Origin: an uncultured bacterium
GTDB taxonomy: Bacteria; Planctomycetota; Phycisphaerae; Phycisphaerales; SM1A02
Direction: 5' to 3'
DNA: 50,487 nucleotides
NCBI GenBank assembly: GCA_903898755.1
Contig: CAIUGT010000012.1
Span: forward strand, 1-50,487
In this document: positions 27,771 through 35,640 of the stretch, one piece after another
Layout of the letters: each line of letters begins with the position of its first letter
Numbering within the stretch: the stretch's first letter is position 1
Notes under the pieces: generated by a model
What the model saw: only the letters and a program-made list of their open reading frames with translations
Databases searched by the model: none
Told to the model about the DNA's origin: nothing
Program-made: the position numbers and the translations under genes

Positions 27771-29930
27771 ATGTCAAAACACGTTCCAGCATCAGTTGAG
27801 TGCCAAATTGGTGGCCGCACATTTAAGTTAGAGACGGGCAAAATCGCCAAGCTCGCATCCGGCGCCGTTGTTGCCACCTACGGCGACACGGTTGTTCTTG
27901 CCACCGCGGTTCGCGCCGCGCCTCGTTTAGGAATTGATTTCTTTCCTTTGACCTGCGATTACCGTGAGAAATACTCAGCGGTAGGCCGTTTTCCAGGCGG
28001 TTTCCGCAAGAAAGAAGGCGCTCCTTCGGAGAAGGAAGTGCTCACAATGAGAATGATGGATCGGCCAATTCGGCCGCTGTTTCCAGATGGTTTCGTTGAT
28101 GAGATCCAATTGCAATCCATCGTGCTCAGCCACGACGGCCAAAGCGATGCTGACGTGATTGCATGCACCGCCGCAAGCGCCGCGCTGTCCATCACCGACG
28201 CTCCATTTCAAGGTCCAATCGCAACCGTGCGCGTTGGTCGTTTGCAAACCGAAACCGGCGCGCAGTTTGTCATCAATCCAACAGTCGCTCAACTTGATTT
28301 CAGCGATTTGGACTTGGTGCTTTCCGGCCACAAGGACGGCGTAAACATGATCGAAGTTGGCGCCGCTGAAATCAGCGAAGCCGACATGCTTGCCGCGATT
28401 CGATTTGGTTACGAGCAAGGCATTCAGCCAATCTTGAAGTTGATCGAGGAGCTTCGCGTGAAGTCAAACGCTCCAGCGCAAGTTCTTGGAACGCTGACAT
28501 TGCCAAGCGAAGCCATTATGACCAAGGTGAAATCCGTGGTCGGCGAAGACATGAAGAAGGCGCGCCAGATTCATGGCAAGAGCGACCGCAATGCGGAGAT
28601 TGATCGTCTGCGCAAGTGGATGATTGAAAACCACTTCGCCGTTGCGCCTGGCCTGAGTTACACCGACCATTGCGTCGCCGACAAGGCGCAGCGCGATGCC
28701 AAGGAAGCCTTCCGTATTCTGGAAAAGAAAATGACGCAAGATCTTGCGGGAAATCAGGGCATTCGTCCTGACGGCCGTGGTCTTCGTGAAATCCGTCCGC
28801 TGGAAATGGAAATTGGCTTGCTTCCGCGCACACACGGTTCAGCCATGTTCCAACGTGGTGAAACTCAATCACTGGTGACCTGCGTTCTTGGAACAATCAA
28901 GGACGAGCAAATCATTGACGGCCTCATGCCTGAGTACGCCAAGAAGTTCTACCTGCATTATTACTTCCCTCCATTCTGCACGGGCGAAGCTGGTCGCATC
29001 ACTGGTCCAGGTCGTCGTGAAATTGGTCACGGCGCTTTGGCCGAGCGAAGTCTGCTTGCCATTCTGCCAAACCCAGAAGATTTTCCATACACCATTCGCA
29101 TTGTCAGCGAGATCACTGAGAGCAACGGCTCCAGCTCAATGGCAAGCGTGTGCGGTGGTTGCCTTGCAATGATGGATGCGGGCGTGCCTATCAAGGCCAC
29201 GTGCGCGGGCATCAGCGTTGGCCGCTTCACATCCAAAGATGGAAAGGTGACGCACGTCACCGACATCATTGGCGAAGAGGATTTCTTTGGCGAAATGGAT
29301 TTCAAGGTCAGTGGAACTCGTGAAGGAATCACGGGAATTCAACTGGATTTGAAGGCCCGCGGCCTTGGCTTTGAAGAAATTGCAACCATCTTCACGCAAG
29401 CGCGTGAAGGTCGTCTGCAACTCATCGAGAAGATCGAAGCCGTCATCGCCAAGCCACGCGCTGAGATGTCGCAGTTCGCTCCACGCATCACCAAGGTGAA
29501 GATTGATCCAGAAAAGATCGGCAAGCTCATTGGTCCAGGCGGAAAAACAATCCGCTCGCTTCAAGAGCGAACCGGCGCGCAGATCGATGTGGAAGAAGAC
29601 GGAACCGTGTTCATCGCGTGTTCCGACGCGGCCAAAGCGGCGCAAGCCAAACTGGAAGTCGAAGCGCTTGGCGCCGAGATCAAGGTTGGCTCCGTGTTCG
29701 AAGGCAAAGTTGTTGCGGTCAAAGAGTTCGGCGCATTCGTGGAGTTGGTGCCTGGCACCGACGGCATGTGCCACATCTCCGAGCTCGCTCACGGCTTTGT
29801 CAAGAATGTTCTTGAGCATGTGAAAATTGGCGAGTCAATCAAGGTTAAGGTCATCAATGTCGATGAGAACGGTCGCATTAAGTTGAGCCGCAAGGCTCTC
29901 TTGACACCGGAACCAGCGCCAGTGAACTGA
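27771..29930 (+). CDS. pnp: Polyribonucleotide nucleotidyltransferase (PNPase)
   Basis: Phosphorolytic 3'-5' exoribonuclease of mRNA decay. The 719 residues contain two RNase PH domains (the first with VVLATAVRAAPRLGIDFFPL, FPGGFRKKEGAPSEKE and MMDRPIRPLFPDGF; the second with RPDGRGLREIRPLE and ITESNGSSSMASVCGG). A KH domain (VKIDPEKIGKLIGPGGKTIR) and a C-terminal S1 domain (GSVFEGKVVAVKEFGAFVEL) follow. Length and order are standard. AGGAG stands seven bases before the ATG. It follows rpsO and ends before a strong terminator. Confidence 0.98.
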   Translation: MSKHVPASVECQIGGRTFKLETGKIAKLASGAVVATYGDTVVLATAVRAAPRLGIDFFPLTCDYREKYSAVGRFPGGFRKKEGAPSEKEVLTMRMMDRPIRPLFPDGFVDEIQLQSIVLSHDGQSDADVIACTAASAALSITDAPFQGPIATVRVGRLQTETGAQFVINPTVAQLDFSDLDLVLSGHKDGVNMIEVGAAEISEADMLAAIRFGYEQGIQPILKLIEELRVKSNAPAQVLGTLTLPSEAIMTKVKSVVGEDMKKARQIHGKSDRNAEIDRLRKWMIENHFAVAPGLSYTDHCVADKAQRDAKEAFRILEKKMTQDLAGNQGIRPDGRGLREIRPLEMEIGLLPRTHGSAMFQRGETQSLVTCVLGTIKDEQIIDGLMPEYAKKFYLHYYFPPFCTGEAGRITGPGRREIGHGALAERSLLAILPNPEDFPYTIRIVSEITESNGSSSMASVCGGCLAMMDAGVPIKATCAGISVGRFTSKDGKVTHVTDIIGEEDFFGEMDFKVSGTREGITGIQLDLKARGLGFEEIATIFTQAREGRLQLIEKIEAVIAKPRAEMSQFAPRITKVKIDPEKIGKLIGPGGKTIRSLQERTGAQIDVEEDGTVFIACSDAAKAAQAKLEVEALGAEIKVGSVFEGKVVAVKEFGAFVELVPGTDGMCHISELAHGFVKNVLEHVKIGESIKVKVINVDENGRIKLSRKALLTPEPAPVN

Positions 29931-29989
29931 GTTTCTGCATTAAGGTGAACCCATTGGTTCACATGCGGAGTTCGTATTTTGGGACTTTC

Positions 29990-30024
29990 AATACCCGCTC
30001 AATCAAATGAGCGGGTATTTTTTT
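29990..30024 (+). terminator. Rho-independent terminator of pnp
   Basis: A perfect 12-base stem, AATACCCGCTCA (29990-30001) and TGAGCGGGTATT (30008-30019), has a six-base loop and runs into seven T (30018-30024). It lies about 60 bases past the pnp stop. Confidence 0.93.
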
Positions 30025-30202
30025 GGACTAAATTCACTCAATTTTCAATTTTTCGACACTATTTTCCCATGCCATGCAGATTTCAAATGATTCAATTTGC
30101 CTATGAAATGCCTCATAATTTCGATTTATCATTCGCAAATCAGCAAGATTTGATCCAGAGTTCCCTAGAGCCAATTACTTACGAATGTTTTTGAAATTTC
30201 CC

Positions 30203-30231
30203 TTGCACAAGTGCCAAATTGGAAGCACAAT
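30203..30231 (+). promoter_or_regulatory. Probable sigma-70 promoter of the cold-shock gene
   Basis: TTGCAC (30203-30208), a 17-base spacer and CACAAT (30226-30231) give a start near 30238 and a leader of about 43 bases. The leader carries GGAG about ten bases before the ATG. It is short compared with the ~160-base thermosensor leader of E. coli cspA. Confidence 0.5.
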
Positions 30232-30280
30232 GGCATTACGTTAGGTGGGATTTTGTTACAACATTCTGGAGATATTGAAC

Positions 30281-30541
30281 ATGAGCAATGAAACTGAATT
30301 CGTCAATGTGCAAGGAACCGTGAAGTGGTTTGATCCACGCAAGGGTTTTGGATTTGTTGTTGGTCCTCAAGGCGAAGATATTTTCGTGCACTTCTCGACC
30401 ATCGAGCAAGAAGCTGGATTCCGCACTTTGCGCGACGGCGAAGCAGTCACCTACTCCGCTACAAAAGGTGCCAAGGGTTGGTCTGCCACGAAAGTGCAAT
30501 CAAGCCGCGTTCCATCTGAAACTCCTACTACCACTGCATAA
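30281..30541 (+). CDS. Cold-shock-domain protein (CspA family)
   Basis: Small single-strand nucleic-acid-binding protein, usually an RNA chaperone. The 86 residues form one cold-shock domain with RNP1 KGFGFVVG and RNP2 DIFVHFS, beginning GTVKWFDPRKG. A seven-residue leader precedes it, and a Ser/Thr/Pro tail (SSRVPSETPTTTA) extends beyond the usual ~67-70. ATG 30281 has GGAG upstream. Single gene with its own promoter and terminator. Confidence 0.95.
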   Translation: MSNETEFVNVQGTVKWFDPRKGFGFVVGPQGEDIFVHFSTIEQEAGFRTLRDGEAVTYSATKGAKGWSATKVQSSRVPSETPTTTA

Positions 30542-30597
30542 GTCGCAAGTATGTGATTGGCTTTGAAAGCATAAATTTTTCTTATTTTCGAATTTTG

Positions 30598-30636
30598 AAC
30601 GCCCGCCTTTCTTTGACAAGGTGGGCGTTTCTATTT
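30598..30636 (+). terminator. Terminator after the cold-shock gene
   Basis: A 12-base stem with one G-U pair, AACGCCCGCCTT (30598-30609) and AAGGTGGGCGTT (30618-30629), has an eight-base loop. It is followed by a short interrupted T-run. Confidence 0.8.
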
Positions 30637-30668
30637 CACCCAGTACTTCATTTTGATATTTGAACCTG

Positions 30669-31529
30669 ATGATGAATTCCTTTCCAGCAATTCTTTTTGG
30701 TGCCGTGATTGGCGCGGTTCTGGCCGGGCTTGCGGCGGCAGGTTCATTGCGCCGCCGCGCTGCCCGCGCGCTTGCCGCTGAACGACGCGCGCAATCCGCC
30801 GAAAGATTGGCGGAACTCGGAAGCATGACCAGCGGCTTGGCCCATGAAATTAAAAATCCGCTGTCCACCCTCACGCTCAACGCGCAGTTACTGCGAGAAG
30901 AAGTGCTTGACTCGGAATTGCCAGAGCCGGTACGCGCCACCGCGATTAAGCGGGCTGATGCGTTGGCGCGCGAGTCCAGTCGACTGAAGGATATTTTGAG
31001 CGACTTTCTACGCTTCGCTGGACGAATGAAACTTGATCCGCAGCCGCGCGACCTGAGAGAACTCATTCAAGAACTATCGGATTTTTTTCACCCTCAAGCG
31101 GAGCGTGCGGGAGTACTCATGCGCATCGACAATCCAGCCACGCCCGCCATATGCAATGTTGACTCCGGATTGTTGAAACAAGCCATTCTGAATTTAATCA
31201 TCAACGCTGTTCAAGCCATGAGTCCTGACGGCCAAGTTGCCGTGGGCGAAAGCCGTGGCGAATTACTGCTGCGCATTGAATCTGTTCCAGCCAACAAATT
31301 GCACGAAAGTGGCTATCGAATTGATGTGATTGATTCGGGACCAGGCATTGATGTCTCGCGTTTTGCGACCATTTTTCGCCCGTACGCCAGCACCAAGCCT
31401 GGCGGTAGCGGTCTTGGTCTCGCCACCACGCGCCGCATTGTGGAAGAACATGGCGGTCGCATAGAAGTCTTTAGTGACGCATCAAAAGGCACATGCTTTT
31501 CGCTGTTTCTGCCTGCAAAATCACTCTAG
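30669..31529 (+). CDS. Sensor histidine kinase with one membrane segment and no recognisable sensor domain
   Basis: Autophosphorylating kinase of a two-component system. The 286-residue protein has an N-terminal hydrophobic segment (~5-27), an Ala/Arg-rich coiled linker, the H-box GLAHEIKNPLSTL (His59) and an ATPase domain with N-box QAILNLIINAVQAM, G1 DSGPGI, F-box FRPYAS and G2 GGSGLGLATTRRIVEEHGG. This resembles NtrB-like kinases. No response-regulator gene is nearby, so it is an orphan. Start ATG 30669 (or 30672); the frame also offers TTG 30660. It overlaps the convergent top6A by nine bases. Confidence 0.9.
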   Translation: MMNSFPAILFGAVIGAVLAGLAAAGSLRRRAARALAAERRAQSAERLAELGSMTSGLAHEIKNPLSTLTLNAQLLREEVLDSELPEPVRATAIKRADALARESSRLKDILSDFLRFAGRMKLDPQPRDLRELIQELSDFFHPQAERAGVLMRIDNPATPAICNVDSGLLKQAILNLIINAVQAMSPDGQVAVGESRGELLLRIESVPANKLHESGYRIDVIDSGPGIDVSRFATIFRPYASTKPGGSGLGLATTRRIVEEHGGRIEVFSDASKGTCFSLFLPAKSL

Positions 31530-32648
31530 CCAATCTTTTGCCTTCAAACGCTGCGGAACATATTCCTCTGTCACGTATGAAATATCCTTGGTGATCAAGG
31601 ACTCCACTTCCATCTTGAAACCGTTTGTCAGAAGACCTTCAATTTCTTTTTGCCAAGGCTTATGACCTTGGAACCATGGATACGCGGCGATTTCTTTGGC
31701 ACGTTTAATGTCGTTGTCATTCAATGCAATTTGAACATCATCGCTCAGGCCGCACGCCTTGTAATCCTTGGCGCGAATGCCCAGAAATTTGGCCTCAGGA
31801 ATTGCAAGACGCTGACTTTCAAATGCCAGAGAAATGGAACCCTGCTTGATCACGCTGTAGATGTAATGCCCCCACGGATCACAATCAAGCAAGCAATACA
31901 CGGGCAACTTTAATTCCTCATGCAGGCGACGAAGCAATCTGCGCACGCCACGAGGCGGTTGTCCGCCACCTTCGGTCAAAATGCAATTGTGCTTCTCCCA
32001 AAATCGATCCTCATTGAAACGACTCCACACGGTATTTTTTTCAACGTGCAAAATAAACTTTGCTTCGCACTTCTTAAACTGAATCACATCTGGTTCCACA
32101 ATGCTGGGAATGGCGTAACCGCCTGAACCCATTCGGCGGCAATCAATCTCGTCGCCTGAATCCACCAAAGTGATATTGCCCACAATGCTGCCGGCTTTCT
32201 TGGCAAAAATGTGCAGTTCTTCGCGTAACGCGGTCAATGAAACTTCCAAGTCCTCCAAAATTCCGTCCGACTCGGTCTGATCAACGAATGTTTTTTCTTT
32301 GGTGCCTGCCACGGTGTGCAGACCTTTATAAAACATACCGCGCAAGCTCAGCGTCTTGTCGGCCTCGATTAAATCTTTAATGGAACCGGAATGCAGAAGC
32401 GTCTGCATGAAAATTTTCGCTTGATTCAAATTGAACAACTGACGATCTTGCGTTGCATTTCCCATTTCAAGAATGCCGCGCTTCTTATTCCAAATTGTGT
32501 TGGAACGCGAACGCGTAGGCACACTCACAATGGGCTCTTTACCACTCATCGCCGCCTTGGTCACGGTTTCAGCCAGCACGTAAATTTTCTTCTGCGTGTT
32601 GACATCGCGGGCTTTGGTGGAAACTTGCTTGCTTATTTTTTTGGCCAT
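31521..32648 (-). CDS. top6A: DNA topoisomerase VI subunit A (Spo11/Top6A family)
   Basis: DNA-cleaving subunit of a type IIB topoisomerase, which makes two-base-staggered double-strand breaks through a tyrosine. The 375 residues from ATG 32648 (GGAG upstream) show a winged-helix region with SLRGMFYKGL, whose Tyr107 aligns by eye with the catalytic tyrosine of archaeal Top6A. The Toprim domain carries AKFILHVEKNTVW (Glu203), GGGQPPRGVRRLLRRL and LLDCDPWGHYIYSVIKQGSI (Asp255, Asp257). The SLAFESQRLAIPEAKFLGI stretch is also typical. The two upstream residues before Phe-Tyr (Gly-Met) differ from the common R-D-[IL/V]-[YF]-Y. It follows top6B by 11 bases. Confidence 0.93.
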   Translation of the reverse strand: MAKKISKQVSTKARDVNTQKKIYVLAETVTKAAMSGKEPIVSVPTRSRSNTIWNKKRGILEMGNATQDRQLFNLNQAKIFMQTLLHSGSIKDLIEADKTLSLRGMFYKGLHTVAGTKEKTFVDQTESDGILEDLEVSLTALREELHIFAKKAGSIVGNITLVDSGDEIDCRRMGSGGYAIPSIVEPDVIQFKKCEAKFILHVEKNTVWSRFNEDRFWEKHNCILTEGGGQPPRGVRRLLRRLHEELKLPVYCLLDCDPWGHYIYSVIKQGSISLAFESQRLAIPEAKFLGIRAKDYKACGLSDDVQIALNDNDIKRAKEIAAYPWFQGHKPWQKEIEGLLTNGFKMEVESLITKDISYVTEEYVPQRLKAKDWLE

Positions 32649-32659
32649 AGGAACTCCAT

Positions 32660-34798
32660 TCAATCCGCTTCAAAGAGCGTCGGGGAATCATCATCACGCT
32701 TGGTTTTTTTAGACTTCACACTTGCGGTTTCGGAAGTCGTGGCACGCTTCGTTTTTGTTTTCAAATTTGCAGATTGAGATGGTTTTTTGGCTTCCAAATG
32801 AGAATCTTCCACTTCACTGCGGTCGCTTTGCGCCAGTGCGGGAATGGCATCAGCCACAACAAGCACGCCTTCTTGATCGGAAGGATCATCATTCTTCACC
32901 ACTTTGCCATCCTCGTTCAAGACTTGATCGGCTTGGCGAGTGCGTTGCTTGGCTTGCGCGAGCAATGCGTCGTACACCTTGCGTGTATCCGCGCCATGAA
33001 TGTGATGCAGGGACTTTGAAACTTCACCGATATAGCGCTCGAACACATCGCGACGCTCGCCTTCACGGCGCATCTTTAAGCGCTTTCGTAAATAACTTCC
33101 TAGCTTGCGCCCGCACTCCATGAGCGCCAATTTCATCTCCTTGCGAATCTCGTCGTAGTCAGCGATGGCTTCCTTTGACTCGCTTGTGAACGGAACCCAC
33201 ACGCTGGCCATATGAATTAAAATCACAAGTGGTCCCGTTGGTGTGCTGCCGCGCGGCTGCGTCAAACCATAGTTTTTCCAGCCTGTTTCAGCCACGGCTT
33301 TGAAACTGGAACACGCGCTTTGTTGAAACAAAAGAGGAACGCGATTGGCGAATCGAATCACGCGGCTTGATTCTTCTGTTGGCAACTCACCACCGAATGC
33401 AATAGCCGCCTCAATTTGAAATGGACGTCCGCGATAAATTTCTGGCTCGCGGCTGCTTGCCGCGTAAAATTCCGCGCGCACGCCCTTGAGCATTCCCGCC
33501 AACAATTGCCGCACGCCAATGGGCGCCAAACAATCAACCGGTGGAGGACCCAACTTAGCTTCTTGAAACGCCGCGAATAATTTTTCAGCTTGCTGCGGCT
33601 CCACATCACCGGCGCGCGTGCGACTGGTCGCACCTGCGGCTTCGCACAATGCTCCCGCGGTGCTTGCGGACACTCGGCAAAATTGATCTTGCAGAAATTT
33701 GTACAACGAGCCCTTCTCCGCGGCCTCGTACTCCTTCAACATTTGAAGCAGGGTGCCCAACTCCACGCCTTTGGGATGCGGCTGAATTTCGCGTGTTTCT
33801 GGCGGCAATTCATTCACCGCGCGTGGAAACATAATCACGCCATGGTGCTCGGAAGTGACTTCAACTTTGACCTCGCCTGCGTCTACGGCCGTTGCCGCGG
33901 TGCCCGCTGGAAGAAGCTCCTCATCATCCGCGCCACTCTCACGCGACGGCGGAACATAGGTAATGCGCGCGTGCGGATTGGCGATGCCAGTGAGCTCTAA
34001 AAACTCATCAACGGAACCACGACCTTTTTGATAGCGACCTTCGAGTTCAATGGAAACACTTGTTCCAGTAGGAAATATTTTTGGACTTAAAAATCCGTCA
34101 TTTGCCGCAAGCGAGCGCGAGCCCGCCGTCACATCTCGCAACTTCGCTGGCGGAAAATCTTTGGTCTCCGCGTCGGCCGTCACTTCGGCGCGATTTGTTT
34201 TTGTATTCATAGCCAACTCAATGCGGTGCGCCGCGTCGCTTGAGCGAATCTTGGTCACAATTTGCATGGGCTTGCCAGTGGTGATCAAGCCATACATGCC
34301 CGCCGCACTAATACCAATGCCCTGCTGCCCGCGGCTCATCTTCAAGCGGTGAAACTTTGATCCGTACAAAAGACGCCCGAAAATATTCTCGATTTGCTTG
34401 CGCACAATTCCTGGACCATTGTCCACGACAGTGATTCGGTAGCGCGAACTCTTGGAAGTCGCTGGTCGATCAGGTTGCAAATCTTCGATGATCACCGCGA
34501 GTTCAGGAAGAATTCCACCTTCTTCGCAGGCGTCCAAACTATTGTCAACCGCCTCTTTGACAGTGGTCAACAACGCCTTGCGCGGATTATCAAAACCCAG
34601 CAAGTGACGGTTCTTGGCGAAAAATTCACTGACGGAAATATCGCGCTGACGCGATCCCATTTCCTCCGCCGTGGCTCCGCGGCTCTTGCCTTTCCGTGGC
34701 GAGGCGCCATCACTCGATTCATCAACGCTATTTTTGGCGCGTGATTGACCTGACTTGGGTTGTTTTTTACTCATCAATGCGGCGTCCTTGCCAACCAT
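32660..34798 (-). CDS. top6B: DNA topoisomerase VI subunit B (GHKL ATPase)
   Basis: ATPase subunit that gates DNA transport through topoisomerase VI. The GHKL fold shows KEAVDNSLDA (81-90, Glu82 and Asn86), DNGPGI (126-131) and RGQQGIGIS (156-164). The H2TH region (~363-440) includes AFQEAKLGPPPVDCLAPIG. The transducer domain has TQPRGSTPTG and VPFTSESKEAIA with the switch Lys542. At 712 residues it exceeds typical archaeal subunits (~530). The excess lies in a basic N-terminal leader (1-50), insertions near 196-245 and 284-315, and a Lys/Ser/Thr-rich tail (628-712). AGGAG lies five bases before ATG 34798. Confidence 0.95.
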   Translation of the reverse strand: MVGKDAALMSKKQPKSGQSRAKNSVDESSDGASPRKGKSRGATAEEMGSRQRDISVSEFFAKNRHLLGFDNPRKALLTTVKEAVDNSLDACEEGGILPELAVIIEDLQPDRPATSKSSRYRITVVDNGPGIVRKQIENIFGRLLYGSKFHRLKMSRGQQGIGISAAGMYGLITTGKPMQIVTKIRSSDAAHRIELAMNTKTNRAEVTADAETKDFPPAKLRDVTAGSRSLAANDGFLSPKIFPTGTSVSIELEGRYQKGRGSVDEFLELTGIANPHARITYVPPSRESGADDEELLPAGTAATAVDAGEVKVEVTSEHHGVIMFPRAVNELPPETREIQPHPKGVELGTLLQMLKEYEAAEKGSLYKFLQDQFCRVSASTAGALCEAAGATSRTRAGDVEPQQAEKLFAAFQEAKLGPPPVDCLAPIGVRQLLAGMLKGVRAEFYAASSREPEIYRGRPFQIEAAIAFGGELPTEESSRVIRFANRVPLLFQQSACSSFKAVAETGWKNYGLTQPRGSTPTGPLVILIHMASVWVPFTSESKEAIADYDEIRKEMKLALMECGRKLGSYLRKRLKMRREGERRDVFERYIGEVSKSLHHIHGADTRKVYDALLAQAKQRTRQADQVLNEDGKVVKNDDPSDQEGVLVVADAIPALAQSDRSEVEDSHLEAKKPSQSANLKTKTKRATTSETASVKSKKTKRDDDSPTLFEAD

Positions 34799-34966
34799 GC
34801 TGACTCCTATTCACTATCTCTACGAAAGGGCGAAAGTACTGCTTCTTCGGCTCGCTTGGGCAATCCTCAACGCATTTTCTTTGAAATCACGCTTTGGAAA
34901 CTCCTTCAAGTCGAATATTTTCGTTACCATTTGTTCCCCAACAACCTCAACCATAAAGGAAATCTC

Positions 34967-35437
34967 ATGGAAACAACACTGATCATTCTCAAGCCAGACG
35001 CCGTGCAACGCAACCTCATGGGACGAATCTTGACCCGCTTTGAGGACAAGGGACTGCAAATTGTGGGCTGCAAACTGATGCGTATTTCGCAGGAACTTGC
35101 CGCTGAACACTACAAAGACCATGCTTCCAAACCTTTTTACCCTGGCCTTGTTCGCTTCATGACTGGCAACCCAGTCTTGACCATGGCCGTACGAGGAATT
35201 GGCGCGATCACCATTTGCCGAGGCATGATGGGTGCCACATTTGGCAGCAAAGCCGCCGCTGGAACTATTCGCGGCGACTTTGGAGTCTCAAATAGTTACA
35301 ACCTAATTCATGGTTCTGACAGCCCAGAAGCCGCAACCCGCGAACTGGGTCTGTTTTTCAAGGCCGGCGAGATTCTTGAATACTCGCGAGTCGGAGATAG
35401 TTACGTCTACGATTCAACGGGTAGCAAGCCAGAGTAA
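34967..35437 (+). CDS. ndk: Nucleoside diphosphate kinase
   Basis: Balances NTP pools by phosphate transfer through a histidine. The 156 residues start METTLIILKPDAVQRNLMGR. The active-site segment NLIHGSDSPEAATRELGLFF carries the catalytic His, and MGATFGSKAAAGTIRGDFGV is the nucleotide-binding stretch. AAAGGA precedes the ATG at 34967; the upstream frame is not Ndk. It diverges from top6B with a 168-base gap that should contain both promoters. Confidence 0.97.
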   Translation: METTLIILKPDAVQRNLMGRILTRFEDKGLQIVGCKLMRISQELAAEHYKDHASKPFYPGLVRFMTGNPVLTMAVRGIGAITICRGMMGATFGSKAAAGTIRGDFGVSNSYNLIHGSDSPEAATRELGLFFKAGEILEYSRVGDSYVYDSTGSKPE

Positions 35438-35640
35438 TAGGTCTTATAACTCTACGCGCGCTGTATTTAATGCCTTAATCAAGGCATGATCTATCATTTT
35501 GATCAATAACTCATATTTTCATTTATTTATGAAACCAAGAGTCCCCTTTCAATGAACAGTCACATAGATCGTTCATAAGCGTTTTGTTGGATGGTGCGGA
35601 ACTGCATCAAAACTCATTCAGAATCCCCTAACCCGAGGCG
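35438..35640 (+). other. 203-base AT-rich intergenic region between ndk and the sigma factor gene
   Basis: It contains a 7-base hairpin ATGCCTT/AAGGCAT (35470-35487), a possible weak ndk terminator without a good T-run, and then an AT-rich stretch that probably carries the sigma-gene promoter. GAGGCG stands directly before ATG 35641. Confidence 0.4.

Larger units (their letters stand above)
29931..30280 (+). other. 350-base intergenic region between pnp and the cold-shock gene
   Basis: No gene was found. From left to right it holds a 7-base hairpin GTGAACC/GGTTCAC at 29945-29962, the pnp terminator (29990-30024), an AT-rich stretch without features, and the cold-shock promoter (30203-30231). 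About 50 bases of leader RNA precede the cold-shock ATG. Confidence 0.6.

Noticed and set aside
29136-29819. 227-codon minus-strand frame inside pnp
   Set aside because: It lies wholly within the KH/S1 part of PNPase, whose motifs are certain.
29979-30194. 71-codon plus-strand frame between pnp and the cold-shock gene
   Set aside because: It begins inside the pnp terminator and has no ribosome-binding site.
31521-34798. Topoisomerase VI operon as a recent mobile island
   Set aside because: No integrase, tRNA, direct repeats or transposase are seen at its borders, and by eye its base composition resembles the neighbours; older transfer remains possible.
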